Shown in pieces: positions 1 through 7,227 of a DNA stretch of 19,073 bases. The DNA lies in NCBI GenBank assembly GCA_934565615.1, contig CAKTIH010000029.1, forward strand, positions 1 through 19,073, read 5' to 3'. Every line of letters begins with the position of its first letter. Positions within the stretch are counted from its first letter, which is position 1. The notes under the pieces were generated by a model, which did not search any database, was not told the origin of the DNA, and saw only the letters and a program-made list of their open reading frames with translations. Source of the stretch: an uncultured Oscillospiraceae bacterium (GTDB taxonomy: Bacteria > Bacillota > Clostridia > Oscillospirales > Oscillospiraceae). Made by a program: the position numbers and the translations under genes.

Positions 1-2
1 AA

Positions 3-1202
3 CCGGATAAGGACACTGAAAAGCTCTTCACCCTCGCCCGCAAGGGCTATTCCGAGGGCGAGCTGCGCCGCGTCCCCGTGCATTTTTACACCGTGTCCGA
101 AAAGGGGATGCCCGTCAAGGCCATCGCCTTTGACGATGACGGCAACCGCGCCGCGGCTATGGGCGGCGTGCCGGAGAAAGCGCGCGGGCAGGGACTCACC
201 GCCGCGTATATTACGGAGCAGATGTTCAAGACCGGCGGCACGCCCTATAACTGCGTCGAGAACCGGGCGCAGGCCGCCCCCGGGCTGTACCTGCCGGCGT
301 CGGAGATAAACGACCTGCGCCGCAGGCTCGTGACAGAGCTGTCGGAGCAGCGCGCAAAGCCGCCGCTCCGCCGCGTCGGGAAGCTCCCGGAGAAGCCGAA
401 GGGCAAGCTGCCGACAGGCGACCCCGCAATGATCTTCCAGGTGCTGACGGAGGAGCAGCTCTCACCGGAGCTTGCCGCTCTCAAGCCCAAGTACCTCTAT
501 GTTCCCCTCACGCTCATGACGGAGAAGCTCGACCTGCTCCGCCCATTTGCCGAGCAGGGGACGATACCCGTCGCGGTGCTGCCGCGCGTCATTGCAGATA
601 ACGAGGCCGCCGAGGTGTACGATATGCTCAGCCGTATGTTCGACCAGGGCGTGAACGAAGCGCTTGTCGGCAACCTCGGCCATGCGATGCTCGCGAAGAA
701 GGCCGGGATGAAGCTGCGCGGGGACTTCGGGCTAAATACTTTCAACTCCATGTCGATGGAGGTCATCCGTCAGGCGGGCTTCATTTCCGCCACGGCGTCG
801 TTTGAGCTGCGCCTGTCGCAGATCAGGGACATGATAAAGCCGCTCGATACCGAGCTTATCATATACGGCCGCATCCCGCTCATGGTGTCCGACCAGTGCA
901 TCATCCGCCACAGCGCGGGGCGCTGCAACTGCCAGACTCCGGGGCAGATGGCAGACCGTATGGGTTCGGTGTTCCCGGTCGTGAAGGAGTTCGGCTGCCG
1001 CAACGTTATCTATAACGCGCATAAGCTTTACCTTGCGGATAAGGCGGAGGACGTTTATGCCGCGGGTGCGTGGGGGCTGCGCATGATGTTCACGACCGAG
1101 GGCATGAGAGAGTGCGTCGAGGTCGCAAAGGGCTATATGGGTCTGTCGGATTATAAGCCGAACGTACTTACTAGAGGACTGTATTACAGAGGCGTGGATT
1201 AA
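3..1202 (+). CDS. U32 family peptidase, C-terminal part (5' end outside window)
   Basis: The frame is open from the first bases of the window, so the start lies upstream and only the last 399 residues are visible. The first ~110 residues match the DUF3656 domain that follows the catalytic U32 domain in the long family members (E. coli RlhA/YdcP, PrtC-like 'collagenases'). After a Lys/Pro-rich linker (around window residues 115-140) comes a second U32-like barrel half. It has the U32-like stretch YGRIPLMVSDQC followed by GRCNC, and ends IYNAHKLYLADK. Family members are peptidases or act in 23S rRNA C2501 hydroxylation (RlhA); the sequence seen here cannot choose between these. It is the first gene of a tightly spaced plus-strand run, with maf starting 27 nt downstream. 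A GTG at 78 opens a shorter frame, but homology clearly continues upstream of it, so it is not the true start. Confidence 0.85.
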   Translation, partial: PDKDTEKLFTLARKGYSEGELRRVPVHFYTVSEKGMPVKAIAFDDDGNRAAAMGGVPEKARGQGLTAAYITEQMFKTGGTPYNCVENRAQAAPGLYLPASEINDLRRRLVTELSEQRAKPPLRRVGKLPEKPKGKLPTGDPAMIFQVLTEEQLSPELAALKPKYLYVPLTLMTEKLDLLRPFAEQGTIPVAVLPRVIADNEAAEVYDMLSRMFDQGVNEALVGNLGHAMLAKKAGMKLRGDFGLNTFNSMSMEVIRQAGFISATASFELRLSQIRDMIKPLDTELIIYGRIPLMVSDQCIIRHSAGRCNCQTPGQMADRMGSVFPVVKEFGCRNVIYNAHKLYLADKAEDVYAAGAWGLRMMFTTEGMRECVEVAKGYMGLSDYKPNVLTRGLYYRGVD

Positions 1203-1229
1203 AAAGCAATCAGCAAAGAGGAAAAGAAA

Positions 1230-1802
1230 ATGAGCATTATTCTCGCATCCGGCTCTCCGAGACGCAAGGAGCTTCTGGAGATGCTGGGCGTAAAGGACAT
1301 GAAGATCATCCCCGCAAAGGGGGAGGAGGTCGCGCCTGCGGGGCTCACCCCGGGCGAGCTTGTGATGGCGCTCGCAGCGCATAAGGGGCGCGAGGTCGCC
1401 GAGCACTGCGCGGCGGGGGACGTTCTCATCGCTGCGGACACCATCGTCTGGCACCACGGCAAGGTGTTCGGAAAGCCGCATTCAAAGCAGCAGGCCGCCG
1501 AAATGCTCCGCGAGCTATCAGGCGAGACGCACGAGGTGTATACCGGCGTGTGCGTCATAAAGGACGGGCAGGAGACGCTTGAATATGAAATGAGCCGCGT
1601 CCGCTTCCGCGAGCTTTCAGAGCGGGAGATAGAGGCGTACATAGCCACGGGGGAGCCGATGGACAAGGCCGGCGCGTACGGCGCGCAGGGCAAGGCCGCG
1701 CTCTTCGTTGAGGGCATAGAGGGCGACTTTTTCAACGTCATGGGTCTGCCGCTGTGCAGGCTCGGTAAAATGCTCAACAGGCAGGGAGTTGGACTTCTTT
1801 GA
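1230..1802 (+). CDS. maf: Maf family nucleoside triphosphate pyrophosphatase
   Basis: 190 residues, the usual Maf length. Maf proteins hydrolyse non-canonical or pyrimidine NTPs (dTTP/UTP) to the monophosphate plus PPi in the cytoplasm and influence septum formation. The N-terminal signature ASGSPRRKELL (residues 6-16), the catalytic-site AADTIV (Asp70), GKPHS (81-85), the TGEP-DKAGAYGAQGKAA region and the late NVMGLPL are all present. Start is ATG at 1230 with an AGAGGA-type ribosome site about 8 nt upstream. The stop codon overlaps the TTG start of mreC (TTGA, 1799-1802), implying translational coupling. maf next to mreCD is the classic Firmicutes arrangement. The substrate (dTTP/UTP or modified bases) is inferred from the family only. 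Confidence 0.96.
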   Translation: MSIILASGSPRRKELLEMLGVKDMKIIPAKGEEVAPAGLTPGELVMALAAHKGREVAEHCAAGDVLIAADTIVWHHGKVFGKPHSKQQAAEMLRELSGETHEVYTGVCVIKDGQETLEYEMSRVRFRELSEREIEAYIATGEPMDKAGAYGAQGKAALFVEGIEGDFFNVMGLPLCRLGKMLNRQGVGLL

Positions 1803-2641
1803 AAGAATACCTGAAGAAAAACGGAATACGCGTCGGCATAATCGTCGGCGCGGTCGTGCTGATAATCGCGCTCGGCGCTGCGGCGCGCGGCGGCAAGATA
1901 AGCTTTATGCAGAATGTGTCGGGCATTGTGAAGGCACCTATGCAGAAGGTTCTGAGTTCCGCCGTCAACTGGTTCGACAGCTTGTACGGCTACCTGTACG
2001 ATTATGACTCGCTCATGGCGGAGAACGAATCGCTCCGCTCTCAGCTTGCCGATGCGCAGCAGTCCGCGCGTGACGGCATTGCCGCCTCCGAGGAGAACAC
2101 GCGCCTGCGCAAGCTCCTTGAGCTGCGCGAGAAGCACACGGATTATGAGATGGAATCGGCCAAGGTCGTGCTCTGGTCGTCGTCGAACTGGTCGTCCTCC
2201 TTCACGATAAGCAAGGGCGAGACCAGCGGCATCGAGATAGGCGACCCCGTCATAACCGAGTACGGCGCGGTCGTCGGACAGATCACCGAGCTTGGCACGA
2301 ACTGGGCAACGGTCAGCACACTTATCGACGTTGACATGAGCGTCGGCGCATTCGTCGGCGCGGCGGGCAACTCCGGCATGGTCGTCGGTGAATACTCGTT
2401 CATGAAGAACAAGACCGCGAAGCTCACCTTCCTTGCCGACGGCGCGCAGATATTCGTCGGGGACGATGTCCTGACCTCGGGCTCCGGCGGCGCGTTCCCC
2501 TCCGGGCTTGTGATTGGCACGCTCACAGCCGTGCAGACCGAGGCCGGCGGGCAGATAGAATACGGCATAGTCGAGCCGCAGTGCGATCTGGACTCGCTCG
2601 TGCAGGTGTTCATTATCAAGAGCTTTGAAGTGGTGGAATAA
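1799..2641 (+). CDS. mreC: Rod shape-determining protein MreC
   Basis: 280 residues. MreC is the bitopic membrane scaffold of the elongasome that links MreB, MreD, RodA and PBP2. Seen: a short basic N-terminus, one transmembrane segment (about residues 12-28, VGIIVGAVVLIIALG), a coiled coil (about 65-110, with ENESLRSQLADAQQ and ENTRLRKLLELREK), then the beta-barrel extracellular domain with GDPVITEYGAVVGQI and late FPSGLVIG. The start is TTG at 1799, overlapping the maf stop by 4 nt, with AGGGAG at 1783-1788 as ribosome site. mreD follows 3 nt after the stop. No mreB lies between maf and mreC, where it is usually found. Confidence 0.95.
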   Translation: MKEYLKKNGIRVGIIVGAVVLIIALGAAARGGKISFMQNVSGIVKAPMQKVLSSAVNWFDSLYGYLYDYDSLMAENESLRSQLADAQQSARDGIAASEENTRLRKLLELREKHTDYEMESAKVVLWSSSNWSSSFTISKGETSGIEIGDPVITEYGAVVGQITELGTNWATVSTLIDVDMSVGAFVGAAGNSGMVVGEYSFMKNKTAKLTFLADGAQIFVGDDVLTSGSGGAFPSGLVIGTLTAVQTEAGGQIEYGIVEPQCDLDSLVQVFIIKSFEVVE

Positions 2642-2644
2642 AAG

Positions 2645-3139
2645 TTGAAGGATCTTTTTGAAAAGATAAATATACACCGCGTGCTGAGATACGCGCTGTT
2701 CATGCTCCTGACGCTAATGGCGCAGAACATGATCCTCAGCCATTTCAGACTGTTCGGCTCGTGCCCGATGGTGCTGCCGGCGGTCGCCGTGGCGGTCGGG
2801 ATGTTCGAGGGCGCGACGCTCGGCCCGCTGTTTTCACTCATCATGGGCATATTCGCGGATATGTCCTTTGTGGAGCATACGATCTTTTTCGCGCTGGTTC
2901 TGCCGGCGCTGTCGTTCGCGGCGGCGTTCGTGTCCCAGTTCTTTATAAACCGGCGCTTCTTTGCCTTTATGGGCATCACGCTTGCGGCGCTGTTCATCAC
3001 GGCGGCGCTCCAGATGCTCAAGACCCTGGCGGGCGATACATGGAGCGGGGCAATGCTCTCGACGATCATTGTCCAGACGCTCTGGTCGATGCCGTTTTCG
3101 GCGGTAGCGTATTTCCCGCCGGCAAAGTGGATCAAGTAA
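2645..3139 (+). CDS. mreD: Rod shape-determining protein MreD
   Basis: 164 residues, highly hydrophobic, about five predicted membrane helices (for example around residues 15-30, 42-60, 75-97, 105-125 and 137-155). MreD is the integral-membrane partner of MreC in lateral-wall synthesis. The motif region SCPMVLPAVAVAVGMFEG followed by GPLFSLIMGIFAD is typical of the family, whose members are short and poorly conserved. Position between mreC and PBP2 supports the call. The start is a TTG at 2645, immediately after the mreC stop, with a weak GGTGG ribosome site inside the end of mreC (2632-2636), so translation is probably coupled. Confidence 0.9.
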   Translation: MKDLFEKINIHRVLRYALFMLLTLMAQNMILSHFRLFGSCPMVLPAVAVAVGMFEGATLGPLFSLIMGIFADMSFVEHTIFFALVLPALSFAAAFVSQFFINRRFFAFMGITLAALFITAALQMLKTLAGDTWSGAMLSTIIVQTLWSMPFSAVAYFPPAKWIK

Positions 3140-3154
3140 GGGAAAGGACTTGCA

Positions 3155-5269
3155 ATGCACAACAGACTTGTAAAACCGAGCAGAGTTGCGGGACTTATTA
3201 TCCTTATCCTGCTGCTCCTCACGGTGTATCTGGTGGCGCTTTATAAGCTCCAGATCATAGAGGGCGAGGCAAACTACAACCGCAGCAGCGAGCTTACAAA
3301 TTCCGAGCGCATAGTTACCGCCGCGCGCGGCAACATCTATGACCGCTACGGCCGTACACTCGTCAGCAACGAGGAGACCTATAACCTGAAGATCGACACG
3401 GACAAGCTCTTCGCAAACGAGGACCCGAACTCGGTCATCCTCGAGCTTGTACACATGGTCCAGGGCTACGGCGATGAGTATACCGACGACCTGCCCATAA
3501 CCATGACCCCGCCGTTTGAATATGACCCGGACATGACGGCTATCCAGCGCACGATGCTGGATGCATACTATGTCCGTCAGGAGATAGACCCGAACTCCAC
3601 GGCGGTTGAGCTCATGAGCTATCTGCGCACGAGATATAATATCGACAACAGCTACTCCGCTGAGGAAATGCGCATCATCGCCGGCGTGCGTTACTCGATA
3701 AACGTCCGCTACGCCGTCAATACCGCTGACTATGTTTTCGTCGAGGACGCGAGCATGAAGCTCATCTCGTCGATCATGGAGAATAAGCTCGTCGGCATCG
3801 AGGTCGAGCGCGCCTACAGCCGCAAGTACGGCACGGAGTACGCCGCGCACATCCTCGGCTACACCGGCCTTATGACGCAGGAGGAGTACGAGAAATACTC
3901 CCTGCTGAACTATTCGACCGACGCAATGGTCGGTAAGGACGGCGTCGAATACGCCTTTGAAAACTACCTCCACGGCAAGGACGGCAAGGTCATCGAGACG
4001 CGAAACTCCGCCGGTACGGTGCTCGCGACGGTATACGAGGAGGAGCCGGAGCCCGGCAACCACGTGTACCTGACGATCGACAGCGTCCTGCAGGAGCAGA
4101 CCGAGCGTATCCTTGCAAACGGCGTGTCGATACTCAAGCAGAACATCGCCCAGAAGCGCGCCGAGGGCACGGCGCGAGGCGACTATAACGTCGACCTCAA
4201 GGACGAGATCACCGGCGCTGCCGCCGTGGTCGTGAACGTCAAGACCGGTGAGCCGCTTGCAATGGCGAGCTGGCCGACCTACAATGTCGCAACGATACTG
4301 GAGGATTATCAGGATCTGCTTGAAGCGGAGAACGCGCCGCTCTTTAACCGCCCGCTGATGGGCACCTACGCCCCCGGCTCGACCTTCAAGCCCTGCACGG
4401 CAATAGCCGCGCTCACAATGGGCATAGTAAACACCGAGGACAAAATAAAGTGCGAAGGCGTCTACACAAGGTACGCGGCCGAAGGCTACGCGCCTGAGTG
4501 CTGGATCTGGAACTCGACAAAGGATCACCTGACCCACCCCGAGGAGAACGTTACTACCGAGGCTATCCGCGACTCGTGCAACTACTACTTCTACTCCATC
4601 GGCAACTTCCTCGGCGTCGACGACCTCGGCAGATTTGCCGCGGACTTCGGCCTCGGCGAATACTCGGGCATTGAGCTTGTCGAAGCCAAGGGCAACATGT
4701 CAAACCAGGCAAACCACATGGACTATGCCGGTCCCGAGTGGCGAATAGGCGATACGCTGCAGGCCGCCATCGGCCAGTCCGACAGCGTTTTCACACCGAT
4801 ACAGATGGCCGAATACTGCGCGACCGTCGCAAACTCCGGCACGCGCTATTCCGCGTCCATCCTCAAATCCATCAGAAACTTCGATTACAGCGAAAAGCTC
4901 TATGACCGCGAGCCTACCGTTATGAGCACTGTCGAGTCCGCCGAGTATAACTGGGCGGCGGTGCATGAAGGCATGTGGCAGGTGCTTAATGACTATATAA
5001 ACGAGAAGAACGTCAACGTCTGGGTCGACTGCCCGTGGCGCGTCGCCGGCAAGACCGGTACCGCACAGAAGGGCGAAGGCATCCAGAACGACGGTATCTT
5101 CATGTGCTACGCCCCGTATAAGGATCCCGAGGTCGCGATATTCGTCGTCGTCGAGCGCGGCGGCGCCGGTGCTGACGTGCAGTTCATCGCGCGCCACATC
5201 ATGGACGCCTACATCACCATAATGGGCTACAGCGACACCTCCGAGACGGAAATGACGCTTCTTAAATAA
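3155..5269 (+). CDS. mrdA: Penicillin-binding protein 2 (class B transpeptidase of the elongasome)
   Basis: 704 residues. DD-transpeptidase that cross-links peptidoglycan during side-wall growth, anchored in the membrane with the catalytic domain outside. Seen: one transmembrane anchor (about residues 10-29), a PBP dimerisation/pedestal domain (with AARGNIYDRYGRTL near residues 54-67 and GKDGVEYAFENYL near 258-270), and a transpeptidase domain with all three active-site motifs: STFK at 409-412 (nucleophile Ser409), SCN at 474-476 and KTGT at 633-636. Start is ATG at 3155 behind GGAAAGGA (3141-3148). It is the last gene of the maf-mreC-mreD run, and a new promoter follows for the next gene. 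The insert around residues 85-165 makes it somewhat longer than E. coli PBP2 (633 aa), as is common in Clostridia. Confidence 0.95.
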   Translation: MHNRLVKPSRVAGLIILILLLLTVYLVALYKLQIIEGEANYNRSSELTNSERIVTAARGNIYDRYGRTLVSNEETYNLKIDTDKLFANEDPNSVILELVHMVQGYGDEYTDDLPITMTPPFEYDPDMTAIQRTMLDAYYVRQEIDPNSTAVELMSYLRTRYNIDNSYSAEEMRIIAGVRYSINVRYAVNTADYVFVEDASMKLISSIMENKLVGIEVERAYSRKYGTEYAAHILGYTGLMTQEEYEKYSLLNYSTDAMVGKDGVEYAFENYLHGKDGKVIETRNSAGTVLATVYEEEPEPGNHVYLTIDSVLQEQTERILANGVSILKQNIAQKRAEGTARGDYNVDLKDEITGAAAVVVNVKTGEPLAMASWPTYNVATILEDYQDLLEAENAPLFNRPLMGTYAPGSTFKPCTAIAALTMGIVNTEDKIKCEGVYTRYAAEGYAPECWIWNSTKDHLTHPEENVTTEAIRDSCNYYFYSIGNFLGVDDLGRFAADFGLGEYSGIELVEAKGNMSNQANHMDYAGPEWRIGDTLQAAIGQSDSVFTPIQMAEYCATVANSGTRYSASILKSIRNFDYSEKLYDREPTVMSTVESAEYNWAAVHEGMWQVLNDYINEKNVNVWVDCPWRVAGKTGTAQKGEGIQNDGIFMCYAPYKDPEVAIFVVVERGGAGADVQFIARHIMDAYITIMGYSDTSETEMTLLK

Positions 5270-5274
5270 AGCTA

Positions 5275-5303
5275 TTGAAGTTTCGGGAATTTGTGTATAT
5301 AAT
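5275..5303 (+). promoter_or_regulatory. Sigma-A promoter of the mgsA-like gene
   Basis: A -35 box TTGAAG (5275-5280) and a perfect -10 TATAAT (5298-5303) are separated by exactly 17 nt, in the AT-rich gap directly after the PBP2 stop codon. The gene starts 42 nt downstream with ribosome site GGAG at 5336-5339. This shows the mgsA-like gene is transcribed independently of the cell-wall cluster. It may also serve hisS-aspS. Confidence 0.75.
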
Positions 5304-5345
5304 TATTGACCGAAGATATGTAACTACAAGGAAACGGAGAAGAGT

Positions 5346-5750
5346 ATGAATATTGCATTGATGGCGCATGACAGAAAGAAAGAGCTTATGGTGCAGTTCT
5401 GCATTGCCTACTGCGGCATTTTGGCGGAGCACTCGCTTTGCGCGACCCATGTCACGGGCAAGCTTGTTTCGGAGGCGACCGGCCTTCCGATAACGCTTTA
5501 CCTCCACGCGGATCAGGGCGGCGCACAGCAGATCGGCGCGCGCATATCCTTCAATGAGATCGACCTTGTGCTCTTCTTCTGCGACCCTGCAAACCCCAAG
5601 GGCTTTGACGATATCAACAAGATAGAGCGTCTGTGCGACCAGTACCAGATCCCCTTTGCGACCAACGCCGCGACGGCGGAGGTGCTCGTTCAGGGCCTGC
5701 GCCGCGGCGACCTTGACTGGCGCAACATCGTCAACCCCCAGAAGAGATAA
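5346..5750 (+). CDS. Methylglyoxal synthase-like protein lacking the catalytic aspartate
   Basis: 134 residues covering one whole MGS-fold domain. Canonical MgsA converts dihydroxyacetone phosphate to methylglyoxal and phosphate. Framework matches are clear: AHDRKK (7-12, with the Lys equivalent to E. coli K23), ATGLP, GGxQQIGARI, IDLVLFFCDP (Asp80 = E. coli D91) and ATNAATAEVL. Key active-site positions differ. The catalytic base Asp71 of E. coli (GGDQQ) is Ala60 here (GGAQQ); the phosphate loop TGTTG is THVTG (34-38); the SGP motif is HAD (54-56); and the stretch that should carry His98 has no histidine. It is therefore likely not a normal methylglyoxal synthase and could be a ligand-binding MGS-domain protein. 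It has its own promoter and a good ribosome site. I leave the symbol empty because activity is doubtful; annotation pipelines would probably call it mgsA. Confidence 0.85.
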   Translation: MNIALMAHDRKKELMVQFCIAYCGILAEHSLCATHVTGKLVSEATGLPITLYLHADQGGAQQIGARISFNEIDLVLFFCDPANPKGFDDINKIERLCDQYQIPFATNAATAEVLVQGLRRGDLDWRNIVNPQKR

Positions 5751-5752
5751 GC

Positions 5753-5779
5753 CGCACGGCAGCTATACTGCGCGTTTTT
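5753..5779 (+). terminator. Possible weak intrinsic terminator after the mgsA-like gene
   Basis: Three bases after the stop codon, a small hairpin (GCAG / CTGC around a 5-nt loop, with an outer CGC / GCG across a bulge) runs straight into GTTTTTA. The stem is short, so read-through into hisS is likely. Confidence 0.35.
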
Positions 5780-5813
5780 ATTCCGAAGCCGTCTGCATGA
5801 ACGGCTTCGGAAT
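5780..5813 (+). other. 13-bp perfect stem-loop in the hisS leader
   Basis: Arms ATTCCGAAGCCGT (5780-5792) and its exact reverse complement (5801-5813) enclose an 8-nt loop. No U-tract follows on either strand, so it is not a standard terminator. It ends 14 nt before the hisS ribosome site. It could be a leader structure, an mRNA-stabilising 5' hairpin or a processing site. Confidence 0.7.
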
Positions 5814-5842
5814 TCATGCGTATATTGAAAGGATGCACATAT

Positions 5843-7198
5843 ATGGCAAAGGTATCACCGCGCACGCTTTCCGGCTTTATGGAGCTGCTGCCGGAGCAGC
5901 AGATGAAGATGGAGCGCATGATGGAGATCCTCCGTCAGAGCTATTCCGTCTATGGCTTCACGCCGCTTGACACACCGATAATCGAGTCCGCCGAGGTGCT
6001 GCTCGCCAAGGGCGGCGGCGAGACCGAGAAGCAGATATACCGCTTCATGAAGGGCGAGAGTGACCTTGCCCTGCGCTTTGACCTCACCGTCCCGCTGGCA
6101 AAGTACGTTGCCGGGCACTACGGTGAGCTGACTTTCCCGTTCCGCCGCTATCAGATCGGCAAGGTCTACCGCGGCGAGCGCGCCCAGCGCGGCCGCTTCC
6201 GTGAGTTCTATCAGGCCGATATCGACGTGATAGGCGACGGCAAGCTTGACATCATAAACGAGGCGGAGATCCCCGCCATTATCTATAACACCTTTTCAAA
6301 GCTCGGCATAACGAAGTTCAAAATAAAGGTCAACAACCGCAAGATCCTCAACGGTTTCTATGCCATGAACGGCATGAACGAGCGCGCCGGGGATATTATG
6401 CGCACTGTCGACAAGCTCGATAAGATCGGCGCGGAGAAGGTGCGCCAGCTCCTCATTGACGATGTCAAAATGCTCCCCTGCAAGGCGGAGAACGTGCTTG
6501 ACTTCATGGCAATATGCGGCAGCAATGACGAGGTCATCGCAGCACTCGAGCGCTACCGCGGCATGGACGCGACCTTCGACCAGGGGCTCGACGAGCTCAG
6601 GACCGTCACGGGCTACCTCGCGGCTTTCGGCGTTCCGGAGGAGAACTTCGCCGTCGACCTCACTATCGCGCGCGGACTGGATTATTACACCGGCACGGTC
6701 TATGAGACCGAAATGACCGAGCACCCGGAGATCGGTTCCGTCTGCTCCGGCGGCAGGTACGATAACCTCGCCGAGTATTATACCGATAAGCAGCTGCCCG
6801 GCGTCGGCATATCGATAGGGCTGACAAGGCTGTTCTACGTGCTCAATGAGCAGGGGCTGCTGTCGGACGAGATAGTCACCGCGCCGTGCGACGCGCTCGT
6901 CATCCCCATGACCGAGGAAGCGGGCTTCGCAATCTCCGCCGCGACGGTTTTGCGCGCCGGCGGCGTGCGCACCCAGCTCTATGGCGAGAAGAAAAAGTTC
7001 AAGGCCAAGATGAGCTATGCCGATAAGCTGAAGGTGCCGTTTGTAGTGCTCGTGGGCGAGGACGAGATAAACGAGGGAGTCCTCTCCGTCAAGAACATGC
7101 AGACCGGCGAGCAGGTAAAGCTCAGCCCGGCGGACGCGGCGGAGCACATCGCTGCCGTCATAAAAGAAAGAAACAGCGGCGCTGTTATAAAAGAGTAA
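5843..7198 (+). CDS. hisS: Histidine--tRNA ligase
   Basis: 451 residues. Class II synthetase that charges tRNA-His with histidine. Seen: motif 2 region FRRYQIGKVYRGERAQRGRF followed by REFYQADIDVIG (roughly residues 92-123), histidine-binding signature ARGLDYYTGTVYE (about 271-283), motif 3 region GVGISIGLTRL, and a C-terminal anticodon-binding domain from about residue 335. The motif 2 form REFYQ-D-D resembles the archaeal/eukaryotic and Bacteroidetes-type HisRS rather than the usual bacterial RQFHQ form. I chose ATG 5843 because AAAGGA (5828-5833) sits 9 nt upstream. An in-frame ATG at 5816 adds nine residues but abuts the hairpin and has no ribosome site. There is no T-box leader in the 92-nt gap. 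aspS follows 29 nt downstream, a standard pair. Confidence 0.96.
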   Translation: MAKVSPRTLSGFMELLPEQQMKMERMMEILRQSYSVYGFTPLDTPIIESAEVLLAKGGGETEKQIYRFMKGESDLALRFDLTVPLAKYVAGHYGELTFPFRRYQIGKVYRGERAQRGRFREFYQADIDVIGDGKLDIINEAEIPAIIYNTFSKLGITKFKIKVNNRKILNGFYAMNGMNERAGDIMRTVDKLDKIGAEKVRQLLIDDVKMLPCKAENVLDFMAICGSNDEVIAALERYRGMDATFDQGLDELRTVTGYLAAFGVPEENFAVDLTIARGLDYYTGTVYETEMTEHPEIGSVCSGGRYDNLAEYYTDKQLPGVGISIGLTRLFYVLNEQGLLSDEIVTAPCDALVIPMTEEAGFAISAATVLRAGGVRTQLYGEKKKFKAKMSYADKLKVPFVVLVGEDEINEGVLSVKNMQTGEQVKLSPADAAEHIAAVIKERNSGAVIKE

Positions 7199-7227
7199 GC
7201 TGCTGTTTATAGATAGGAGAAAAGAGT

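Noticed and set aside
732..2677. Long minus-strand frames (249 and 492 codons) opposite the U32, maf and mreC genes
   Set aside because: Their translations are rich in Arg/His/Leu without domain signatures, and the plus strand carries unmistakable conserved proteins.
5753..5842. T-box riboswitch before hisS
   Set aside because: The gap is too short and no T-box sequence or specifier loop is visible; only two hairpins are present.
5816..5842. Earlier ATG start for hisS
   Set aside because: It lies three bases after the hairpin with no ribosome site. ATG 5843 has AAAGGA 9 nt upstream and fits the family N-terminus.
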